The translations under genes were made by a program, and so were the position numbers. From Azotobacter salinestris (GTDB lineage: Bacteria > Pseudomonadota > Gammaproteobacteria > Pseudomonadales > Pseudomonadaceae), in the NCBI RefSeq assembly GCF_009363155.1, contig NZ_CP045302.1:3455001-3519000 (forward strand): 64,000 nucleotides of DNA, in the 5' to 3' direction. Positions 18,951 to 29,038 of the stretch are shown one piece after another (positions within the stretch are counted from its first letter, which is position 1; every line of letters begins with the position of its first letter). Below the pieces are notes generated by a model, which was given only the letters and a program-made list of their open reading frames with translations, was not told the DNA's origin and made no database searches.

Positions 18951-20102
18951 TCACTCCGGAGAGTGAAAGCTTAGGCTGTAATTCACCGCCTGTGTGCCGG
19001 GGTCGAGAATCTCCAGCGAGATGTGGATCGGCGTCTGTGGCGGCATTTCCTGCTGCCCGGCCAGTTCGCCGCTCAGGTATTCGCCGGGCTTGAAGCGCCG
19101 GGTGGCGACGGTCTGGCCGTTGATGTCGGCGAAGCGCAGCTGGAGCAGGGGGAAGGGCTGGGCGAAGGTGGCGCGGTTGTAGAGGATCGCGTCGACCACC
19201 AGGGCGCCGGCGAATTCGGGGTGATCGCGCACCACCAGGTTGCTGCTCTTGATCTGGCCGATGTCGACCAGCGGCGGCAGGCTGCAGCCGAGGACAGGGC
19301 ACAGCCGCTCGAACCAGGGCCGGTAGCTGTCCTGGCGGACCAGCTCGTCATAGTGGAACCAGACGTACTGTCCGGCCAGGACACCGATTGCCAGCAGGTT
19401 GAGGGCGATCCAGCCGAGGCGGCGGCCCCAGGGTTGGCGCGGTTTCCGCCAGTCGAGGCGGAGGGGTTCGTCGGCCAGCTCGAGCAGTCCTTCCTCGGGG
19501 CGCTCCGGCGTGTTGCGCGGTGGTGGACTGGTGGGGGCGGGCTGGTGCGGCTCCGCCCGGGATTCGGGCGGCGGCGAGCGGCGCGGCTCGTCCTGCGCGA
19601 CGTGCGGTTTCAGGGTCAGAGGCGGCTCGGGGCGTTCGCCCTGGCCGCTCGGCGTGACGAGCAGACGGCTGGCGGGCGGCAGCTGCGGTTCGACGGGTCC
19701 CGGACGGGGGCAGGCGGCGGGGCGTGGTGTCGGGGGCGGCGCGTCGGCGCTCTGCAGGCGCGCCATCAGCTGGCGCTCCTGGCTTTCCAGCTTGGCCAGC
19801 TCCTCGTCCAGGTCAAGGGTGTCCAGGTCCAGATCGCCCAGGTCGAGTTCGTCGTAGTCCCAGTGGGAGGGGGGCGCCGGCGGATGATCGTCGGCCGGCG
19901 GCGCTGCCGGAGGCGCGGCGGCCGGTGCCGCGGCGATCGTGGCCTGGGGCGGGGCCGGTCGCTCGATCAGGTGCTTGGCGGCGTTGAATACCTGCAGGCA
20001 GGAGCCGCAGCGCACCGCACCGCGGGCGGCATCGAGCTGCGCGCGGTTGATGCGGAAGCGGGTCTGGCAGTGCGGGCACTGGGTGGCGAAGGTATCTGTC
20101 AT
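18951..20102 (-). CDS. Zinc-ribbon (MJ0042) and DUF3426 membrane protein
   Basis: A 383-residue protein with an N-terminal zinc ribbon (Cys9, Cys12, Cys32, Cys35 in CPHCQTRF and CGSCLQVF), a long Pro/Ala-rich linker (about 48-215), one membrane helix near 225-247 (GWIALNLLAIGVLAGQYVWF), and a C-terminal DUF3426 beta-domain. That domain pattern is common in Proteobacteria, usually beside prmA as here. The function is unknown; the layout suggests a cytoplasmic metal-binding head and a periplasmic domain. It starts 76 bases after the prmA stop. Confidence 0.85.
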   Translation of the reverse strand: MTDTFATQCPHCQTRFRINRAQLDAARGAVRCGSCLQVFNAAKHLIERPAPPQATIAAAPAAAPPAAPPADDHPPAPPSHWDYDELDLGDLDLDTLDLDEELAKLESQERQLMARLQSADAPPPTPRPAACPRPGPVEPQLPPASRLLVTPSGQGERPEPPLTLKPHVAQDEPRRSPPPESRAEPHQPAPTSPPPRNTPERPEEGLLELADEPLRLDWRKPRQPWGRRLGWIALNLLAIGVLAGQYVWFHYDELVRQDSYRPWFERLCPVLGCSLPPLVDIGQIKSSNLVVRDHPEFAGALVVDAILYNRATFAQPFPLLQLRFADINGQTVATRRFKPGEYLSGELAGQQEMPPQTPIHISLEILDPGTQAVNYSLSFHSPE

Positions 20103-20178
20103 GCGGCGAGCCGGCAGTCGGCGGTCTGGACTGAACGGGGCGCTAGTCTAGCGCAGCCGTAGGCCCGGGGGCAGGGCG

Positions 20179-21057
20179 TCAGCGACGCACGCCGCTGATG
20201 CGTACCCAGCCGTCCTTCTCCGCGCTGGGATCGAGGGCGAAGGCGCCCTGGTAGGCCGCGCGCACCTCCTCGGCCTGCTCGGCGAGGATGCCGGACAGCG
20301 CCAGGCGGCCGCCCGGCTTGATCTGCGAGGTGATGGTCGGCGCCAACTGCACCAGCGGACCGGCGAGGAGGTTGGCCACCACCACGTCGGCCGGCTGCTG
20401 CGGCAGGTCGGCCGGCAGATAGAGTGGAAAGCGTGCCGGATCGATGCCGTTGCGCGTGGCGTTGTCGCGCGAGGCCTCCAGCGCCTGCGGATCGATGTCG
20501 GTGCCGACTGCCCGCTCGGCGCCGAGCAGCAGCGCGGCGATGGCGAGGATGCCCGAGCCGCAGCCGAAGTCCAGCACGCTGCAGCCGGCGAGATCCTGGT
20601 CGTCCAGCCATTCCAGGCACAGCGCGGTGGTCGGGTGGGTGCCGGTGCCGAAGGCCAGGCCCGGGTCGAGCAGCAGATTGACCGCTTCGGGCTCCGGCGC
20701 CTGGTGCCAGCTCGGCACGATCCACAGGCGGCGGCCGAAGCGCATCGGCTGGAAGTTGTCCATCCAGCTGCGCTCCCAGTCCTGATCCTCGATGCGCTCG
20801 ATCTGGTGCTCGGGCAGCTCGCCGCCGCGCAGCAGGCGCAGATGGGCGAGCAGGGCGTCTGCGTCGGTATCGGCCTCGAACAGCGCCAGCAGGTGGGTGT
20901 GCGACCAGAGCGGGGTGGTGCCGAGATCCGGCTCGAAGATCGGCTGGTCCTCGGCGTCCATGAAGGTCACCGAGACCGCGCCCAGCTCGAGCAGCTGATC
21001 CTCCAGTGCGCCGGCCTGGTCGGGGGTGATGGCGAGACGGATTTGCAGCCAGGACAT
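20179..21057 (-). CDS. prmA: Ribosomal protein L11 methyltransferase
   Basis: Trimethylates ribosomal protein L11 using S-adenosylmethionine. The 292-residue protein has the small N-terminal L11-recognition domain and a Rossmann methyltransferase domain with [21 protein letters not shown] motif [17 protein letters not shown] near 160-175, and the [10 protein letters not shown] active-site loop. Family length is normal (about 290). It lies between the accC transcript and the zinc-ribbon gene. Confidence 0.96.
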   Translation of the reverse strand: MSWLQIRLAITPDQAGALEDQLLELGAVSVTFMDAEDQPIFEPDLGTTPLWSHTHLLALFEADTDADALLAHLRLLRGGELPEHQIERIEDQDWERSWMDNFQPMRFGRRLWIVPSWHQAPEPEAVNLLLDPGLAFGTGTHPTTALCLEWLDDQDLAGCSVLDFGCGSGILAIAALLLGAERAVGTDIDPQALEASRDNATRNGIDPARFPLYLPADLPQQPADVVVANLLAGPLVQLAPTITSQIKPGGRLALSGILAEQAEEVRAAYQGAFALDPSAEKDGWVRISGVRR

Positions 21058-21234
21058 GGGGAGGCCTCTTCGGGAATGGGCGGAAAGGCGCGCAAGCTTA
21101 CTGGAGGGGCGGAGGCTCTGCCAGCATGCGCCTCTGGTAGGGAAGGAAACGGCCGCAGGCCTTTCCCACCGGAAGAGGTGGAAGATCCCTGCGCGAGTTT
21201 TCCGCCCTGCGATAATAATCGATGCAGCGGAAAC

Positions 21235-21263
21235 GACAGGGGTCGCCCGAAGGCGACCCTGTC
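21235..21263 (-). terminator. Terminator after accBC
   Basis: GACAGG-G-GTCGCC and GGCGACCCTGTC form a 12-bp stem with one bulged G and a CGAA tetraloop, followed on the minus strand by GTTTCC. It sits 21 bases after the accC stop. Confidence 0.65.
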
Positions 21264-21283
21264 ATGCGGCGCTGGCGCGTGGC

Positions 21284-22633
21284 TCAGTGCTTGTCCAGAC
21301 CCAGTTTCTTTTCCAGGTAGTGGATGTTCACGCCGCCCTGGCAGAAGCCGGGATCGCGGGTGAGCTCGCGGTGCAGGGGCACGTTGGTCTTGATGCCGTC
21401 GACGACGATCTCGTCCAGGGCGTTGCGCATGCGCGCCATGGCCTCGTCGCGATCCTTGCCGTAGGCAATCAGCTTGCCGATCAGCGAGTCGTAGTTCGGC
21501 GGTACCGCATAGCCGCTGTAGAGGTGCGAGTCGACGCGGATGCCGTTGCCGCCCGGGGCGTGGAAGTGATTGACCTTGCCCGGGCTGGGCATGAAGGTCG
21601 CCGGGTCTTCGGCGTTGATCCGGCACTCCAGCGCATGGCCGCGGATCACCACGTCCTCCTGGCGGATCGACAGCGGCTCGCCGCCGGCGATGAGCAGCAT
21701 CTCCTTGACGATGTCGACGCCGGTGACCATCTCGGTGACCGGGTGCTCCACCTGCACGCGGGTGTTCATCTCGATGAAGTAGAAGCGGCCGTCCTCGTAG
21801 AGGAACTCGAAGGTGCCGGCGCCGCGGTAGCCGATCTCGATGCAGGCGCGCACGCAGCGGTCCAGCACTTCGGCGCGGGCCTGCGGATCGATGCCCGGCG
21901 CGGGAGCCTCTTCCAGGACCTTCTGGTGGCGGCGCTGCAGCGAGCAGTCGCGGTCGCCCAGGTGGATGGCGTTGCCCTTGCCGTCGGACAACACCTGCAC
22001 TTCCACATGGCGGGGGTTCTCCAGGAACTTCTCGAGGTAGACCATGCCGTTGCCGAAGGCCGCCTCGGCCTCGGTGCGGGTCAGTCGCGCCGACTTGATC
22101 AGGTCCTCTTCCCTGCGCACTACGCGCATGCCACGTCCGCCACCGCCGCCGGCGGCCTTGATGATCACCGGATAGCCGACCTCGCGGGCGATCGCCAGGG
22201 CGGTTTCCTCATCTTCCGGCAGCGGACCGTCGGAGCCGGGCACGGTGGGCACGCCGGCCCGCTTCATGGCGTCCTTGGCCGAGACCTTGTCGCCCATCAG
22301 GCGGATCACCTCGGCGGTCGGGCCGATGAAGGCGAAGCCGGATTTCTCCACCTGCTCGGCGAAGTCGGCATTCTCGGCGAGAAAGCCGTAGCCCGGGTGG
22401 ATCCCGGTCGCGCCGGTAACTTCGGCGGCGGCGATGATGGCCGGGATGTGCAGATAGGATTTGGCCGCCGGGGCCGGGCCGATGCACACGCTCTCGTCGG
22501 CGAGGCCCAGGTGCATCAGTTCGCGGTCCGCCGTCGAGTACACAGCCACCGTCTTGATGCCCAGCTCCTTGCAGGCGCGCAGGATGCGCAGGGCGATCTC
22601 GCCACGGTTGGCGATCAGGACTTTTTCCAACAT
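21284..22633 (-). CDS. accC: Acetyl-CoA carboxylase, biotin carboxylase subunit
   Basis: Carboxylates the biotin of AccB with ATP and bicarbonate, the first half of malonyl-CoA formation. The 449-residue product has the biotin carboxylase N-terminal domain ([20 protein letters not shown]), the ATP-grasp glycine loop [14 protein letters not shown] near 159-172, and the catalytic [14 protein letters not shown] motif near 288-301. It lies 17 bases after accB in the aroQ-accB-accC operon. Confidence 0.98.
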   Translation of the reverse strand: MLEKVLIANRGEIALRILRACKELGIKTVAVYSTADRELMHLGLADESVCIGPAPAAKSYLHIPAIIAAAEVTGATGIHPGYGFLAENADFAEQVEKSGFAFIGPTAEVIRLMGDKVSAKDAMKRAGVPTVPGSDGPLPEDEETALAIAREVGYPVIIKAAGGGGGRGMRVVRREEDLIKSARLTRTEAEAAFGNGMVYLEKFLENPRHVEVQVLSDGKGNAIHLGDRDCSLQRRHQKVLEEAPAPGIDPQARAEVLDRCVRACIEIGYRGAGTFEFLYEDGRFYFIEMNTRVQVEHPVTEMVTGVDIVKEMLLIAGGEPLSIRQEDVVIRGHALECRINAEDPATFMPSPGKVNHFHAPGGNGIRVDSHLYSGYAVPPNYDSLIGKLIAYGKDRDEAMARMRNALDEIVVDGIKTNVPLHRELTRDPGFCQGGVNIHYLEKKLGLDKH

Positions 22634-22650
22634 CGCAGGATCTCCGCGGT

Positions 22651-23115
22651 TCAGACGATGGTGAACAGCGGCTGGTCATACTCCACCGGCTGGCCGTTTT
22701 CCACCAGGATGGCTTCGATGACGCCGCCGACTTCAGCCTCGATGTGGTTCATCATCTTCATGGCTTCGACAATGCACAGGATATCGCCCTTCTTCACGCT
22801 CTGGCCGACCTGGACGAAGGAGGGAGCGCTCGGCGACGGCGAGCGGTAGAAGGTGCCGACCATCGGCGAGCGGACCACATGGCCGCTCAGCTTGGGCGCG
22901 GCCGGTGCAGCGGCTTCGGCCGGTGCGGCAGCCGGGGCGGCGATGGCCGGCGCAGGCATGGCGGCCATTGCCGGTGCGGCGGCATAGATCGTCTGGGGAG
23001 CGTTTTTGGAGTGGCGGCTGATGCGAACCGATTCTTCGCCTTCGCGAATCTCCAGCTCGTCGATACCGGACTCTTCCAGCAGTTCGATCAGTTTCTTGAC
23101 TTTGCGGATATCCAT
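22651..23115 (-). CDS. accB: Acetyl-CoA carboxylase, biotin carboxyl carrier protein
   Basis: Carries the biotin arm for acetyl-CoA carboxylase. The 154-residue protein has an N-terminal helical region, an Ala/Pro-rich linker (about 44-76) and a C-terminal biotinyl domain with the biotinylated Lys120 in EAMKMMN. The start [17 protein letters not shown] is the family start. It is 22 bases downstream of aroQ and 17 upstream of accC. Confidence 0.98.
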   Translation of the reverse strand: MDIRKVKKLIELLEESGIDELEIREGEESVRISRHSKNAPQTIYAAAPAMAAMPAPAIAAPAAAPAEAAAPAAPKLSGHVVRSPMVGTFYRSPSPSAPSFVQVGQSVKKGDILCIVEAMKMMNHIEAEVGGVIEAILVENGQPVEYDQPLFTIV

Positions 23116-23137
23116 TCGAAATAACTCCGGTTGCGAA

Positions 23138-23581
23138 TCAGGGACGTTCAAGTTGTTCGAGGGCGGCTTCCAGGGCCAGCCGGTAGCCGCTGGCGCCCAG
23201 ACCGCAGATCACCCCTACGGCGATGTCGGAAAAGTAGGAGTGATGGCGGAAGGGCTCGCGTTTGTGCACGTTGGACAAGTGCACTTCGGTGAATGGGATG
23301 CTCACCGCCAGCAGCGCGTCACGTAGGGCGACACTTGTATGGGTGAAAGCCGCCGGATTGAAGATGATGTGGTCCACGCCTTCCTGACGGGCGGCATGGA
23401 TGCGCTCGATCAGCACATGCTCGGCATTGCTCTGCAGGTGGAGCAGGCGATGGCCGGCCTCGCTGGCGCGGCGCTCCAGGTCCTGGTTGATCTGCGCGAG
23501 GGTGGTGGCGCCATATACGCCGGGCTCGCGGGTGCCCAAAAGATTGAGGTTGGGGCCGTGCAGCACCAGTAGGGTGGCCAT
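23138..23581 (-). CDS. aroQ: Type II 3-dehydroquinate dehydratase
   Basis: Dehydrates 3-dehydroquinate to 3-dehydroshikimate in the shikimate pathway. The 147-residue length is typical. It has the lid with catalytic Arg and Tyr in GTREPGVYG near 16-24, [16 protein letters not shown] with the catalytic His, and [20 protein letters not shown] 23581 gives the usual [16 protein letters not shown] start. It is the first gene of the aroQ-accB-accC operon. Confidence 0.97.
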   Translation of the reverse strand: MATLLVLHGPNLNLLGTREPGVYGATTLAQINQDLERRASEAGHRLLHLQSNAEHVLIERIHAARQEGVDHIIFNPAAFTHTSVALRDALLAVSIPFTEVHLSNVHKREPFRHHSYFSDIAVGVICGLGASGYRLALEAALEQLERP

Positions 23582-23746
23582 GTCGGTTGTTGTCCTTGCG
23601 TACTGAGTAAGGGGCACGGCAACGAGCCGGCCCATCCCGCAGGCTGCGGGCTGGCTGGGGCTCCGTTCCGTCGAGACCTTCAGCCGGGCATTTTAACCGG
23701 AATTTCCTGCATATTACCTGCGATTCCTCGCAGATGTCTTGCAAGA

Positions 23747-25525
23747 TCAGTGTTGGGATTGACTTTCCCGCAGGCGTTGCGCAAAAGCGGCGGCGTCGAT
23801 CTCACCGACCACCCGCAGCGCCTCGTGCTCGGTGCCGTCGGCAGCGAAGAACTGGATGGCCGGCGGGCCGAACAGCCGGTAGCGATCCAGCAGCGCGCGC
23901 TGTGCCGGGGTGCCGGCGGTGATATCGAAGCGGATCAGCCGGTAGCCGCCGAGCTGCGCGGCGACCTGCGGGGCGGCAAACACCTCGCGCTCGATCACCT
24001 TGCAGCTGATGCACCAGTCAGCATACCAGTCGAGCAACAGCGGCTGGGCGGCATTCTTCGCTTCGGCCAGGACGGCGTCCAGTGCCTCCGGCGTGCTGAG
24101 GGTCTGCCAGGCGCCGGCGGCCCGGGCCGCGGGTGCGGCGGACAGGGATGTGCCGCCCAGCGGGCGCAGTGGGTCGGACTCGCCGCGCAGCGCGCCGGTC
24201 CAACTGGCCAGGGCGTAGACCAGCAGGACCAGCCCGGCCAGCTGGCCAAGCTTCTGCCGGTGGCTCTTCGCGGTAAGTTCCAGCGCGCCGAGAAACAGCG
24301 CCACCCCGCCTGCCAGCAGCCCCCACAGGGCCAGCGCCAGCGGGCCAGGCAGCACCCGCTCGAGCAGCCACACGGCGACCGCCAGCAGCAGCACGCCGAA
24401 GGCGTTGCGCACCATGAGCATCCATGGGCCGCTCTTGGGCAGCAGGGCGCCGCCGCCGGTGGCGAACAACACCAGCGGCGCGCCCATGCCGAGCCCCAGG
24501 GCAAAGAGCTTCAGACCGCCGCCCAGGGCATCGCCGCTCGAGCTGATGTACAAGAGCGCGCCGGCCAGCGGAGCGGAGACGCAGGGCGAGACCAAAAGGC
24601 TGGACAGCACGCCGAGGACGGCGGCGCCCCACAGCGAGCCACCGCGCGTGTTGCCGGCCAGGCGCTCCAGCGGCGCGGCGAGCGCCTGCGGCAGGCGCAG
24701 CTCGAAGACTCCGAACATGGCCAGGGCGAAGAGGCCGAAGAAGGCGGCGAAGGGCACCAGCACCCAGGACGATTGCAGGCGCGCCTGCAGGTTCAGCTCG
24801 GCGCCGAACAGTCCCATCAGCGCGCCGAGCACGGCGAAGCAGGCGGCCATCGGCAGCACGTAGGCCAGCGACAGGGCGAAGCCGCGCGCGCCGCCGATCT
24901 CCCCGCGCAGCACCACGCCGGAGAGGATCGGCAGCATCGGCAGCACGCACGGGGTGAAGGTCAGGCCGAGGCCGGCGAGGAAGAACAGGGCCAGCTCCCG
25001 CCAGCTCCAGCCCGGCGCGCCGGCGGGCAGGGCGGCCCCGGCTGTGGGGGCTGCGGCGGGAGCGCCAGCGGCGCCGATCTGCAGCCGCTCGGTCTCCGGC
25101 GGATAGCAGAGGCCCTTGTCGGCACAGCCCTGGTAGCCGACCTGCAGAGTGAAGGGGCGCCCGTCAGGGTTGTCCAGCGGCAGCTCGACGTCGAGCACGC
25201 CGTAATAAACCTCCGTCTCCCCGAAGTACTCGTCGGTCTTGCGCACGCCGTCCGGCAGGCGCGACTCGCCCAGTGCGACCCCGGTCGTCTCGCTGCGGAA
25301 CTGCAGGCGCTGGCGGTACAGGTAGTAGCCCTCGGCGGCGACGAAGCGCAGCGTCACCGCCTGCGGCGTGCTGTCCACCAGGCTCAGGCGGAAGGCCTCG
25401 CGGACCGGCAGGAAGTCGCCGCGGTTGTCCAGGCCGCCCAGTGTGGAGCTGGGCCGGCTGTCGAACAGGCCGGCGGCGGCGGGCAGGGCGAGCAGCAGCA
25501 GGAGCAGGGGCAGCAGGCGGCGCAT
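23747..25525 (-). CDS. dsbD: Thiol:disulfide interchange protein DsbD
   Basis: Passes electrons from cytoplasmic thioredoxin to the periplasm. The 592-residue product has a signal peptide, an N-terminal domain with the GCADKGLCYPPE cysteine pair, an eight-helix membrane domain (about 190-440) with the TFTPCVLPMLPILSG and LLVSPCVSAPLAGAL cysteines, and a C-terminal thioredoxin-like domain with DWCISCKVIE. ATG 25525 after GAGAACGCC gives a proper signal peptide. The gene lies next to aroQ, the position of dipZ in P. aeruginosa. Confidence 0.96.
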   Translation of the reverse strand: MRRLLPLLLLLLALPAAAGLFDSRPSSTLGGLDNRGDFLPVREAFRLSLVDSTPQAVTLRFVAAEGYYLYRQRLQFRSETTGVALGESRLPDGVRKTDEYFGETEVYYGVLDVELPLDNPDGRPFTLQVGYQGCADKGLCYPPETERLQIGAAGAPAAAPTAGAALPAGAPGWSWRELALFFLAGLGLTFTPCVLPMLPILSGVVLRGEIGGARGFALSLAYVLPMAACFAVLGALMGLFGAELNLQARLQSSWVLVPFAAFFGLFALAMFGVFELRLPQALAAPLERLAGNTRGGSLWGAAVLGVLSSLLVSPCVSAPLAGALLYISSSGDALGGGLKLFALGLGMGAPLVLFATGGGALLPKSGPWMLMVRNAFGVLLLAVAVWLLERVLPGPLALALWGLLAGGVALFLGALELTAKSHRQKLGQLAGLVLLVYALASWTGALRGESDPLRPLGGTSLSAAPAARAAGAWQTLSTPEALDAVLAEAKNAAQPLLLDWYADWCISCKVIEREVFAAPQVAAQLGGYRLIRFDITAGTPAQRALLDRYRLFGPPAIQFFAADGTEHEALRVVGEIDAAAFAQRLRESQSQH

Positions 25526-25744
25526 GGCGTTCTCGCAGAAACGTGCAGAAATACAAAGAGGCGGATGATACCGGAGGCGGCGAAGCGCTGCAGGCTGCGG
25601 CCGGCGTGCGACAGGCGCGGTGTCGGTGTCCGGCCCGCATCGAGGCCGGGCGCCGCTCTGTCCCGGTGTGCTTTCCATTAATGCTAGGCTTGCGCGGCTG
25701 GCCCTGTGGGCCGGTCGACTTTTCGAATCACGAAGGATTTTGCC

Positions 25745-26794
25745 ATGCTGGACTGGAAAGAAAGCGCAAGCCGTGCGTACGGTGGGGCCGACAGCGCCCT
25801 GCGGCGTGTCGTCGGCAACCACTGGCTGGGCCGTGCCCTGGCGCTGCTGCTCGCCCTCTACCTGCTGGTGACCGGGCTGCTGGGCTGGTACTGGAGCCAG
25901 GAGCCGGACGCCTTCCCGGTACGAGAGAACGCCCAGGCCGCAGCCGAACAGGCGCAGCGCAAGTTCGTCAAGGGTTACACCACCGTCGAGACCCTGAAGA
26001 CCGTGGCCGGCACCCTGCTCGACAAGCCGGGCGGCTACCTGACCAACGATCTCTCCCCGCCCGGCATCTGGCTGGATAACATGCCCAGCTGGGAGTTCGG
26101 CGCGCTGGTCCAGGTGCGCGATCTGGCACGCTCGCTGCGCAAGGAAATGGCCCGCTCACAGTCGCAGTCCACCGAGGACCCAGACCTGGCCAAGGCCGAG
26201 CCGCGCTTCAATTTCGACAACCGCAGCTGGGCGCTGCCGGCTTCCGAAACCGAATACCGCGCCGGTCTCAAGCTGCTCGACAGCTACCTGGCCCGCCTGG
26301 CCGACCCGGTCAAGCCCAGCGCGCAGTTCTTCTCCCGCGCCGACAACCTGAACGGCTGGCTGGGCGACGTCTCCACCCGTCTCGGCTCGCTCTCCCAGCG
26401 GCTCTCGGCGAGCATCGGCCAGGAGCGCCTGGATGCCGACCTGGTGCCTGACGAAACGACCGGTCAGGTGCAGCAGGGAGAGATCGTCGAGACGCCCTGG
26501 CTGCAGATCGACAACGTGTTCTACGAGGCGCGCGGCCAGGCCTGGGCGCTGGCGCACTTCCTGCGCGCCATCGAGGTGGACTTCGGCGACGTGCTGGCGC
26601 GCAAGAACGCCACCGTCAGCCTCCAGCAGATCATCCGCGAACTGGAGGCGGCGCAGGAGCCGCTGTGGAGCCCCATGGTGCTGAACGGCGGCGGCTACGG
26701 CGTCCTGGCCAACCACTCGCTGGTGATGGCCAACTTCATCTCCCGGGCCAATGCCGCGCTGATCGACCTGCGCGCGCTGCTCTCCCAGGGCTGA
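25745..26794 (+). CDS. DUF2333 family inner-membrane protein
   Basis: A 349-residue protein with a single membrane helix near residues 29-50 (ALALLLALYLLVTGLLGWYW) and a large periplasmic domain containing YTTVETLKTVAGTLLDKPGGYLTNDLSPPGIWLDNMPSWEFGALVQVRD, the hallmark of DUF2333. The function is unknown. Its stop overlaps the Nudix start (TGATG), as in other pseudomonads where I recall the pair being conserved. Confidence 0.88.
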   Translation: MLDWKESASRAYGGADSALRRVVGNHWLGRALALLLALYLLVTGLLGWYWSQEPDAFPVRENAQAAAEQAQRKFVKGYTTVETLKTVAGTLLDKPGGYLTNDLSPPGIWLDNMPSWEFGALVQVRDLARSLRKEMARSQSQSTEDPDLAKAEPRFNFDNRSWALPASETEYRAGLKLLDSYLARLADPVKPSAQFFSRADNLNGWLGDVSTRLGSLSQRLSASIGQERLDADLVPDETTGQVQQGEIVETPWLQIDNVFYEARGQAWALAHFLRAIEVDFGDVLARKNATVSLQQIIRELEAAQEPLWSPMVLNGGGYGVLANHSLVMANFISRANAALIDLRALLSQG

Positions 26795-27327
26795 TGGAAA
26801 TCTCCGCACGGGAAGCGGCCCACCGGGCCGCTTCCGATGCCGAGCTGATCGTCTGGGTCGACGCCGACGACCGCCCGCTCGGCGCATTGCCCCGCGCCGA
26901 GCTGCGCGAGCGTGGACTGATCGGTCGCGGCACCTTCATCCTGTTGTTCGACGGCGCCGGGCAGCTCTGCGTGCACCGGCGCACCCTGAGCAAGGCGATC
27001 TATCCCGGCTACTGGGATGTGGCCGCCGGCGGCATGGTGCAGGCCGGGGAGGAATACGGCGAGTCCGCCGCCCGCGAACTGGAGGAGGAACTCGGCATCG
27101 CCGGCGTGGCGCTGCACGAGCACGGGCGTTTCTTCTTCGAGCAGCCGGACAACCGCCTGTGGTGCGCGGTATTCTCGGCGGTCTCCGACGCCCCTCTGGT
27201 GCTGCAGCCCGAAGAAGTGCTGGAGGCCCGCTTCATCCCGCCCCACGCGGCCCTGCGCGAGGCCCTGGAACGCTCCTATTGCCCGGACTCCCTGCAGGCC
27301 CTGCGCCTCTGGCTCGGGATGCGCTGA
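26794..27327 (+). CDS. Nudix hydrolase (YfcD type)
   Basis: A 177-residue Nudix hydrolase. The Nudix box, beginning GMVQAGEEYGESAARELEEE and ending LGI, fits G-x5-E-x7-REUxEExGU exactly and lies near residues 80-102. The start has WVDADDRPLGALPRAELRERGLIGRGTFILLFD, as in YfcD/IPP-isomerase-like members. The natural substrate cannot be read from sequence. ATG overlaps the DUF2333 stop. It is the last core gene before the accessory block. Confidence 0.88.
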   Translation: MEISAREAAHRAASDAELIVWVDADDRPLGALPRAELRERGLIGRGTFILLFDGAGQLCVHRRTLSKAIYPGYWDVAAGGMVQAGEEYGESAARELEEELGIAGVALHEHGRFFFEQPDNRLWCAVFSAVSDAPLVLQPEEVLEARFIPPHAALREALERSYCPDSLQALRLWLGMR

Positions 27328-27613
27328 GGCTTCGGCGACCGACCGCCGTTCATTTCGTCCGATTCCGCCCTGCAGGGTGAGGCCTGCCGGGCAGCCTTCG
27401 TCTGTTCGTCTACGATCTTGTGGGGCCGGGTCTGGTGCTTGCCTGGCTGCCGCCCTCCAGGAGGGTGACGGTTGCCGGCGCCGTTCTCGGTCGGTGCATG
27501 TCGTGCTCTGCAAGCCCATGTGCGAGGGAAGGGATGACTACTGGAAAACGGCCGGATGCCGAAGAAGTGCATGCTCGTCCAGGCGTTTCGTGCCGGCTCG
27601 AGGAGGGTTCGAC

Positions 27614-29038
27614 GTGAGCACCGCTCCTCTCGTCATCGATCTGGATGGCACGCTGCTGCGTTCGGATCTTCTGCTGGAGACCGGGCTGTGCTTTTTCCGT
27701 CGCCAGCCGTTGAGTCTGCACAAGCCGCTGGGCTGGCTGGGCAAGGGCAGGGCCATGCTGAAGGAGAAGCTGGCGCAGGGCGCACAGATCGAGGTCGGCA
27801 GCCTGCCCTACGATCCGCAGGTGATCGCCCTGATCGAGGCCGCGCGGCGCAATGGACGGACGGTGGTGCTGGCCACCGCCAGCCACCAGAGCCTGGCCGA
27901 GCGCATCGCCGGTCATCTGCAGCTGTTCGACCGGGTGCTGGCCACCTCGGCCGGACACAACCTTTCCGCCCAGCGCAAGCGCGACGTTCTGGTCGAGCAG
28001 TACGGGGAGGGCGGCTTCGACTATGTCGGCAACTCCCGGGACGACATTCCCGTCTGGGCGGTGGCGCGCAAGGCCTACGTGGTCAACCCCGAGCGGGGTG
28101 TGGAGCGCCGGGCCAGGGCGCTGGGCAATGTCGAGCAGGTCATCCGCTCGACCCCTTCCACCCTGAAGGAGTGGCGCAGGGCCCTGCGCCTGCACCAGTG
28201 GCTGAAGAACCTGCTGATCTTCGTGCCGCTGCTGGCCGCGCACCGGCTGACCGATCCCGTGCTGCTCGGGCAGGCCATCCTGGCTTTCCTGCTCTTCGGG
28301 CTGTGCGCCTCCAGCGTCTACCTGCTCAACGACCTGCTGGACCTGCCGGACGACCGGCTCCATCACACCAAGCGGCATCGGCCCTTCGCCTCCGGCCGGT
28401 TGTCGCTGCGCAGCGGCCTGCTCGCCTGTCCACTGTTGCTGGCGGCGGCCTTCGCCGGCGCCCTGTGGCTGCTGCCCTGGACGTTCGCCCTGACCCTGGC
28501 CGCCTACTACGCCCTGACCCTGGCCTATTCGCTGGCCCTCAAGCGCTGCATGGCGGTCGACATCATCGCCCTGGCACTGCTCTACACCCTGCGCATCGTC
28601 GCCGGAGCCGCCGCGTTCGACCTGCCGTTGACCTTCTGGATCCTGGCCTTCTCGATGTTCATCTTTCTCAGTCTGGCGCTGGTCAAGCGCTATGCCGAGT
28701 TGCGCGAGGCGCGCAGCCGGGGGCGGACCGAGAAGACCCGCGGGCGCGGCTACTACCCCGACGATCTGCCAATGATCGCGTCGCTCGGCGCGGCCTCCGG
28801 CTACCTGGCGGTGATGGTGCTGGCCCTGTACATCCACGATCAGGCCACCGTCTCCCTGTACCGCTATCCGCAGGCGATCTGGCTGGCCTGCCCGCTGCTG
28901 CTGTTCTGGATCAGCCGTGTGTGGATGCTCACCCATCGCGGACAGATGAACGAGGACCCGGTGGTGTTCGCCGTCCGCGATCGCGTCAGCCTGCTGGTCG
29001 GCGTCCTGTTCGGTCTGGTGTTCTGGGGGGCGGCATGA
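27614..29038 (+). CDS. HAD phosphatase-UbiA fusion, decaprenyl-phosphate phosphoribosyltransferase-like
   Basis: Likely transfers phosphoribose from PRPP to polyprenyl phosphate and removes the 5-phosphate. The 474-residue protein has an N-terminal HAD domain (VIDLDGTLLRSD, Asp9 and Asp11 as nucleophile pair; VVLATASHQSLAERIAGHL; NSRDDIPVWAVA) to about residue 185. A multi-helix UbiA domain follows, with the Asp-rich motif NDLLDLPDDRLHHTKRHRPFASG near 238. Mycobacterial Rv3806c has only the UbiA part, so this looks like two steps in one chain. GTG start after AGGAGG. It overlaps the next gene (ATGA). Confidence 0.85.
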   Translation: MSTAPLVIDLDGTLLRSDLLLETGLCFFRRQPLSLHKPLGWLGKGRAMLKEKLAQGAQIEVGSLPYDPQVIALIEAARRNGRTVVLATASHQSLAERIAGHLQLFDRVLATSAGHNLSAQRKRDVLVEQYGEGGFDYVGNSRDDIPVWAVARKAYVVNPERGVERRARALGNVEQVIRSTPSTLKEWRRALRLHQWLKNLLIFVPLLAAHRLTDPVLLGQAILAFLLFGLCASSVYLLNDLLDLPDDRLHHTKRHRPFASGRLSLRSGLLACPLLLAAAFAGALWLLPWTFALTLAAYYALTLAYSLALKRCMAVDIIALALLYTLRIVAGAAAFDLPLTFWILAFSMFIFLSLALVKRYAELREARSRGRTEKTRGRGYYPDDLPMIASLGAASGYLAVMVLALYIHDQATVSLYRYPQAIWLACPLLLFWISRVWMLTHRGQMNEDPVVFAVRDRVSLLVGVLFGLVFWGAA

